Shown here: positions 5,128 to 7,272 of the stretch, in pieces
Position numbering within the stretch: position 1 is the stretch's first letter
Layout: every line of letters begins with the position of its first letter
NCBI GenBank assembly: GCA_019661805.1
Contig: JAIFWR010000023.1
Location: forward strand, 1-7,272
Origin: Candidatus Parcubacteria bacterium
GTDB lineage: Bacteria; Patescibacteriota; Minisyncoccia; Phycocordibacterales; Zambryskibacteraceae
Reading direction: 5' to 3'
Length of the DNA stretch: 7,272 bases
Translations under genes and position numbers: made by a program
Notes under the pieces: generated by a model
Databases searched by the model: none
What the model saw: the letters and a program-made list of their open reading frames with translations, nothing else
What the model was told of the DNA's origin: nothing

Positions 5128-5815
5128 CTTCGATGATCTTCTTGCTATAGACCACTTCCGTCTCTGCCTGGTCGAGGGGCAGGTTTTTGAATAAGGGATG
5201 CGTATGGCTGTGGTCCTCGATGTCCATGCCGGCGGCGCTCATCTCCTTGAGGTTGTCCCAGGTCATGAAGTGCTTGCTCCCGATCGGCCGCGTGTAGACG
5301 TAGAAGGTCGCCGCCATATGGTACTTCTTCAGGAGCGGAAAGGCATATTTGTACTGGTTCGCCCAGCCATCGTCGAAGGTAAGGACGACGGGCTTCACGA
5401 GCCCCGTCGAGCCCACCTTGAGGTCGTAGGCGACCTGGTCGAGCGAGATTACCGTGTAGCCGTTGTCCTGGAGATACTTGAGCTCCTTCTCAAAGAGCTC
5501 CGGCGTGACTTCGTAGGCTTTGAGGCTCTCGGGATCATTGGCGCCGAAAGGCCGAACGCTGTGGTAAATGAATATGGGGATCTTAAGCGCTCCTGGCGCC
5601 GGCACCTCTTGGGGCTCGTCCTGGAAGGATTGCTCGAGGCTCGCGGCGAGCTGGAGTTCGGGCGGCAAGAATTCCTCCGCGAGCGGCGCGAACTCGTCCG
5701 TATCGCGCGATATCGCGGAGTAATGGGAAAAGTGGTAAAGGGAAAAGATGGAGAAAGCGCCAAGCAGAGCGGCCGGCGCGAGGAGCCAGAGATGCCTTTG
5801 CGACTTTTTCCTCAC
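5012..5815 (-). CDS. Polysaccharide deacetylase (NodB-like), membrane-anchored, frameshifted C-terminus
   Basis: A GTG start gives a basic N-terminus, one TM anchor (about residues 9-28), a linker, then a NodB-homology domain from IPIFIYHSV (79-87). Motif 1 is TFDDG (146-150) with Asp148 and metal-ligand Asp149. Motif 2 is HSHTH (202-206), giving the other two metal-binding histidines. Such enzymes remove N-acetyl groups from peptidoglycan or exopolysaccharide outside the membrane. The family sequence stops at residue 232: the remaining 35 residues (Leu/Arg-rich) are read in the wrong frame. The correct continuation lies in another frame at 4942-5127. An extended -10 TGC-TACACT ends 6 bases before the GTG. 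The 75-residue gene lies 21 bases upstream. As written the product lacks motifs 3-5 and is probably inactive, unless the shift is a sequencing error or programmed. Confidence 0.85.
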   Translation of the reverse strand: MRKKSQRHLWLLAPAALLGAFSIFSLYHFSHYSAISRDTDEFAPLAEEFLPPELQLAASLEQSFQDEPQEVPAPGALKIPIFIYHSVRPFGANDPESLKAYEVTPELFEKELKYLQDNGYTVISLDQVAYDLKVGSTGLVKPVVLTFDDGWANQYKYAFPLLKKYHMAATFYVYTRPIGSKHFMTWDNLKEMSAAGMDIEDHSHTHPLFKNLPLDQAETEVVYSKKIIEAYLTLRFALRLLERRSHGGRQGCWLCDIPHDVQRGVSR

Positions 5816-5821
5816 CCCTTC

Positions 5822-5830
5822 AGTGTAGCA
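5822..5830 (-). promoter_or_regulatory. Extended -10 (TGCTACACT) of the deacetylase
   Basis: The minus strand reads TGC-TACACT, ending 6 bases before the GTG start at 5815, within the 21-base gap after the upstream gene. It would give a leaderless transcript independent of that gene. Confidence 0.5.
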
Positions 5831-5836
5831 CCCCTC

Positions 5837-6064
5837 CTAGGAAAGGTTCTGCGGGAGCCACTCAATCATCCGCTTCCGGTGCTGGTCGAGGCTCCAGGCA
5901 CCCTTGCCCTTGAAGAGGCTCCCGTGAGCCTCCTTGAAGCGCTTGAGGATGGTTAGAGAGACGCGAGGGTAGCCCTCGGGCATATTCCGGTTGAAGCTCT
6001 CGATGAACTCCGATTCCGACATGGGAAGTTCCGAAGCAGGGGTCGGGCGGGGGGATTTCTTCAT
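5837..6064 (-). CDS. Small soluble protein of unknown function, 75 aa
   Basis: I do not recognise the family. After a proline-rich start (KKSPRPTPASELP) the protein looks compact and globular: SESEFIESFNRNMPEGYPRV, then SLTILKRFKEAHGSLFKG and WSLDQHRKRMIEWLPQ. No signal peptide, TM segment or Cys is present. The ATG at 6064 is preferred over one at 6082, because a complete promoter (TTGAAA-17-TATCAT with TGG extension) ends 6 bases before it and the upstream ATG would lie inside that promoter. The deacetylase starts 21 bases downstream, so the two may be partly co-transcribed. The aromatic-rich C-terminal half with basic residues (HRKR) might bind nucleic acid, but that is a guess. Confidence 0.75.
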   Translation of the reverse strand: MKKSPRPTPASELPMSESEFIESFNRNMPEGYPRVSLTILKRFKEAHGSLFKGKGAWSLDQHRKRMIEWLPQNLS

Positions 6065-6070
6065 ATCCCG

Positions 6071-6099
6071 ATGATACCACAAAATGAGAATCCTTTCAA
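6071..6099 (-). promoter_or_regulatory. Strong promoter TTGAAA-17-TATCAT (extended) of the 75-aa gene
   Basis: On the minus strand TTGAAA (6094-6099) and TATCAT (6071-6076) are 17 bases apart, with TGG just before the -10. The -10 ends 6 bases before the ATG at 6064, placing the transcription start at the start codon. Confidence 0.7.
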
Positions 6100-6136
6100 T
6101 AACCGCAAGAAATGCCGGAGGGACTGCAAAGTAGGT

Positions 6137-6142
6137 TATAAT
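6137..6142 (+). promoter_or_regulatory. Consensus -10 (TATAAT) of the lysine-rich peptide gene
   Basis: A perfect TATAAT ends 8 bases before the ATG at 6151. No clear -35 is present at 16-18 bases. Confidence 0.5.
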
Positions 6143-6150
6143 AAAAGCCT

Positions 6151-6216
6151 ATGGCCAAAGGAAACAACCGCCAGCAGAGAAATAAAAAGAAGCCGAAGAA
6201 GAACAAGAAGAAGTAA
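6151..6216 (+). CDS. Lysine-rich micropeptide, 21 aa
   Basis: ATG to TAA encodes 21 residues: MAKGNNRQQR followed by NKKKPKKNKKK. Ten of 21 residues are lysine and two arginine, with no acidic or aromatic residue, so the product is extremely basic and probably disordered. It could bind RNA, the ribosome or DNA, as other tiny Lys-rich proteins do; this is inference. Support for it being real: it fills the only gap between the 75-residue gene and the 239-residue gene, a perfect TATAAT ends 8 bases before the ATG as for neighbouring leaderless genes, and the MAKG opening resembles a normal protein start. It lacks an SD. It converges on the 239-residue gene, 23 bases apart, without a recognisable terminator. 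It would fall below most gene-calling length cut-offs. Confidence 0.6.
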   Translation: MAKGNNRQQRNKKKPKKNKKK

Positions 6217-6239
6217 GCTTTCTCTTAGTAGTAGGCCTT

Positions 6240-6959
6240 TTACTTCACAAACTCGAGTCGGACGACGGTGACGCCGGCTTCGCTCATTTGGCCATGGATG
6301 GAGACCTTCGTCGCTTCCTTAAATTGGCTCGGGCTGCACGCGGACTCTTTGCCGTCGAGGGCGACACACTGGCTCTTCGCATCGAAGAGGAGAGGCACGA
6401 CATGGCCTGGCTGGCCCTTTTCCTCGAAGACGAGGTGCCAATTCTTGGAGTTGTACGGCTTGGGAACGGAATTCTTGATGAGGTAGCCTACGTTCTCAAA
6501 GCTGAATTCCTTCTCCGGTGCCACATCGCCAGCCGAGCAGTTAATATCGCTGATGTACCAGCCGGTACCACTTTTAAGCAGCGTCACGAGGGCGACGTCA
6601 TTGACGCTCTTGTCCTTAGGCGTGACGAGTACTTGAGCCTTGTCAGCAGTATTGGAGAAGCTCCTAATAGAGATGCCCTGCGGCGTCTTCGCCTGGCACA
6701 AGACCGGGTCCGGAGTAGCACTCACCGCACTCGCAAGGCGAGCCCTTAAATCCTTGCTTAGGATGGCCGAGGCGGCAAGCTCTGGCTTGCCCGGCGTGGC
6801 GGCAGGATCCTTGGCGGCCGTAAGCCAGCTGTTATAGAACTTCGTCACGGCGTCGACCGTATCAGGATTCGTTGCCTGCTGTGCCCCGCCCTTCATCGCA
6901 TACCACGCACCTCCGCCGATCAGTACCAGCACCACTGCAATAATCGTTATTTTCTTCAT
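6240..6959 (-). CDS. Membrane-anchored extracytoplasmic protein of unknown function, 239 aa
   Basis: Residues 4-20 form one N-terminal TM segment or uncleaved signal anchor (MKK then ITIIAVVLVLIGGGAWY). The rest is predicted outside the membrane. Two parts can be seen: about 33-142, with VTKFYNSWLTAAKD and VTLLKSGTGWYISDINC, resembling the general shape of DUF3828/NTF2-like extracytoplasmic domains; and about 165-239, a small beta-rich domain ending EAGVTVVRLEFVK. Four cysteines (88, 141, 198, 208) could make two disulfides, in keeping with export. The function is unknown; it might bind a ligand or a wall component. A TTGAAA-17-TATCCT promoter with the -10 ending 9 bases before the ATG suggests a near-leaderless transcript. 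The 85-residue membrane gene ends 29 bases upstream. Confidence 0.8.
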   Translation of the reverse strand: MKKITIIAVVLVLIGGGAWYAMKGGAQQATNPDTVDAVTKFYNSWLTAAKDPAATPGKPELAASAILSKDLRARLASAVSATPDPVLCQAKTPQGISIRSFSNTADKAQVLVTPKDKSVNDVALVTLLKSGTGWYISDINCSAGDVAPEKEFSFENVGYLIKNSVPKPYNSKNWHLVFEEKGQPGHVVPLLFDAKSQCVALDGKESACSPSQFKEATKVSIHGQMSEAGVTVVRLEFVK

Positions 6960-6968
6960 ATATCCATA

Positions 6969-6997
6969 AGGATACTACGTTTTGAGCCTTATTTCAA
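6969..6997 (-). promoter_or_regulatory. Promoter TTGAAA-17-TATCCT of the 239-aa gene
   Basis: On the minus strand TTGAAA (6992-6997) and TATCCT (6969-6974) are 17 bases apart. The -35 lies in the last codons of the 85-residue gene. The -10 ends 9 bases before the ATG. Confidence 0.6.
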
Positions 6998-7246
6998 GAA
7001 GAAGGAGAGGCCGGAGACGAGGAGTATCTGGACGAAAATCGCCAGCATAAGCCTCTTAAAGCCAGTGGATACAGGGCCGAAGGAATACGCCGCCACAGAT
7101 AGCAAATATACGACCGCGGCCAATACGACGACTATGAGCAGATTCGGACCTTCAGGGTCGTTGAGGAACGCGAAAAATGCCCTCGAGCACACGAGAGACG
7201 TGATGCCCAAAATGAGCAACCCGGTCTTTTTTGATTTGAAGTTCAT
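6989..7246 (-). CDS. Small integral membrane protein, 85 aa, unknown function
   Basis: Three hydrophobic stretches are visible: about residues 8-26 (GLLILGITSLVCSRAFFAF), 37-55 (LLIVVVLAAVVYLLSVAAY) and 66-83 (LMLAIFVQILLVSGLSFF). They are joined by short polar loops (NDPEGPN and GPVSTGFKR), with a basic N-terminus (MNFKSKK). This makes it a three-helix membrane protein with almost no soluble part. I do not recognise a named family; such short proteins are common in CPR genomes and may be subunits or remnants of larger systems. A perfect TATAAT ends 7 bases before the ATG; no SD is present, and any -35 lies beyond the window end. The gene may share transcripts with the 239-residue gene 29 bases downstream. 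Confidence 0.78.
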   Translation of the reverse strand: MNFKSKKTGLLILGITSLVCSRAFFAFLNDPEGPNLLIVVVLAAVVYLLSVAAYSFGPVSTGFKRLMLAIFVQILLVSGLSFFLK

Positions 7247-7253
7247 AGGGGTA

Positions 7254-7259
7254 ATTATA
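7254..7259 (-). promoter_or_regulatory. Consensus -10 (TATAAT) of the 85-aa membrane protein
   Basis: The minus strand reads TATAAT, ending 7 bases before the ATG at 7246. The expected -35 position falls outside the window. Confidence 0.55.
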
Positions 7260-7272
7260 CTATGAAATTACG

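Noticed and set aside
5198..5956. 252-codon plus-strand ORF opposite the deacetylase
   Set aside because: It crosses two genes and the deacetylase promoter on the other strand, and shows no recognisable domain.
6216..6240. Weak hairpin AAGTAA/TTACTT between the lysine-rich peptide and the 239-aa gene
   Set aside because: A six-pair AT-rich stem with a long loop and no proper T-tract; not a supportable terminator.
6071..6271. 66-codon plus-strand ORF overlapping the lysine-rich peptide
   Set aside because: It starts within the minus-strand promoter and runs into the 239-aa gene; the 21-residue frame fits the TATAAT spacing better.
6288..6749. 153-codon plus-strand ORF opposite the 239-aa gene
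   Set aside because: Antisense shadow; the minus frame has a TM anchor, Cys pattern and a promoter.
7262..7272. ATG at the window edge preceded by TATACT and GGGG
   Set aside because: Only three codons are visible, and the -10 touches the ATG with no spacing; it cannot be judged.

Overview
The window looks like part of a chromosome from a Patescibacteria/CPR lineage, most likely Parcubacteria. This rests on family resemblance, not a database search. The signs are a secreted peptidoglycan-binding plus CARDB-type protein, a membrane-anchored deacetylase, several single-TM or all-TM small proteins of unknown function, compact intergenic spaces and mixed gene orientations. I see no rRNA, tRNA, CRISPR array, IS element or prophage gene. 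No stretch over 300 bases lacks a gene; the largest gap is about 165 bases at 3690-3854.

Layout. 1-281 (+) is the 3' end of a membrane transporter-like gene, abutting stop to stop a minus-strand transglutaminase-like protein (282-890). Divergent from that is a 62-residue basic helical protein (956-1144, +) with its own promoter, SD site and strong terminator. From 3689 down to 1220 on the minus strand lie a DrrA-type ABC ATPase, a DrrB-type permease, a PspC-domain protein and a duplicated MazG-like protein. Divergent from the ATPase is a secreted PG-binding/CARDB protein (3855-4898, +), ended by a terminator that also serves the converging polysaccharide deacetylase (5815 leftward). The deacetylase is frameshifted near 5120-5127. 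Upstream of it is a 75-residue conserved-looking protein (6064-5837). Divergent from that is a 21-residue lysine-rich peptide (6151-6216, +). A 239-residue anchored extracytoplasmic protein (6959-6240) and an 85-residue membrane protein (7246-6989) close the window.

Most genes that appear to begin a transcription unit have a sigma70-like -10 box, often with a TGn extension, ending only 6-9 bases before the start codon and no SD. This suggests leaderless mRNAs. Genes inside the ABC unit and the 62-residue gene instead lie behind other genes or carry an SD.

Functionally, the transporter pair, PspC protein, PG-binding protein, deacetylase and anchored proteins share a cell-envelope theme. The MazG-like protein is a probable nucleotide-pool enzyme. 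I do not see a coherent new multi-gene defence or mobile system. The most interesting items are the leaderless-promoter pattern, the tiny lysine-rich gene, the deacetylase frameshift at a short repeat and the half-dead MazG duplication.
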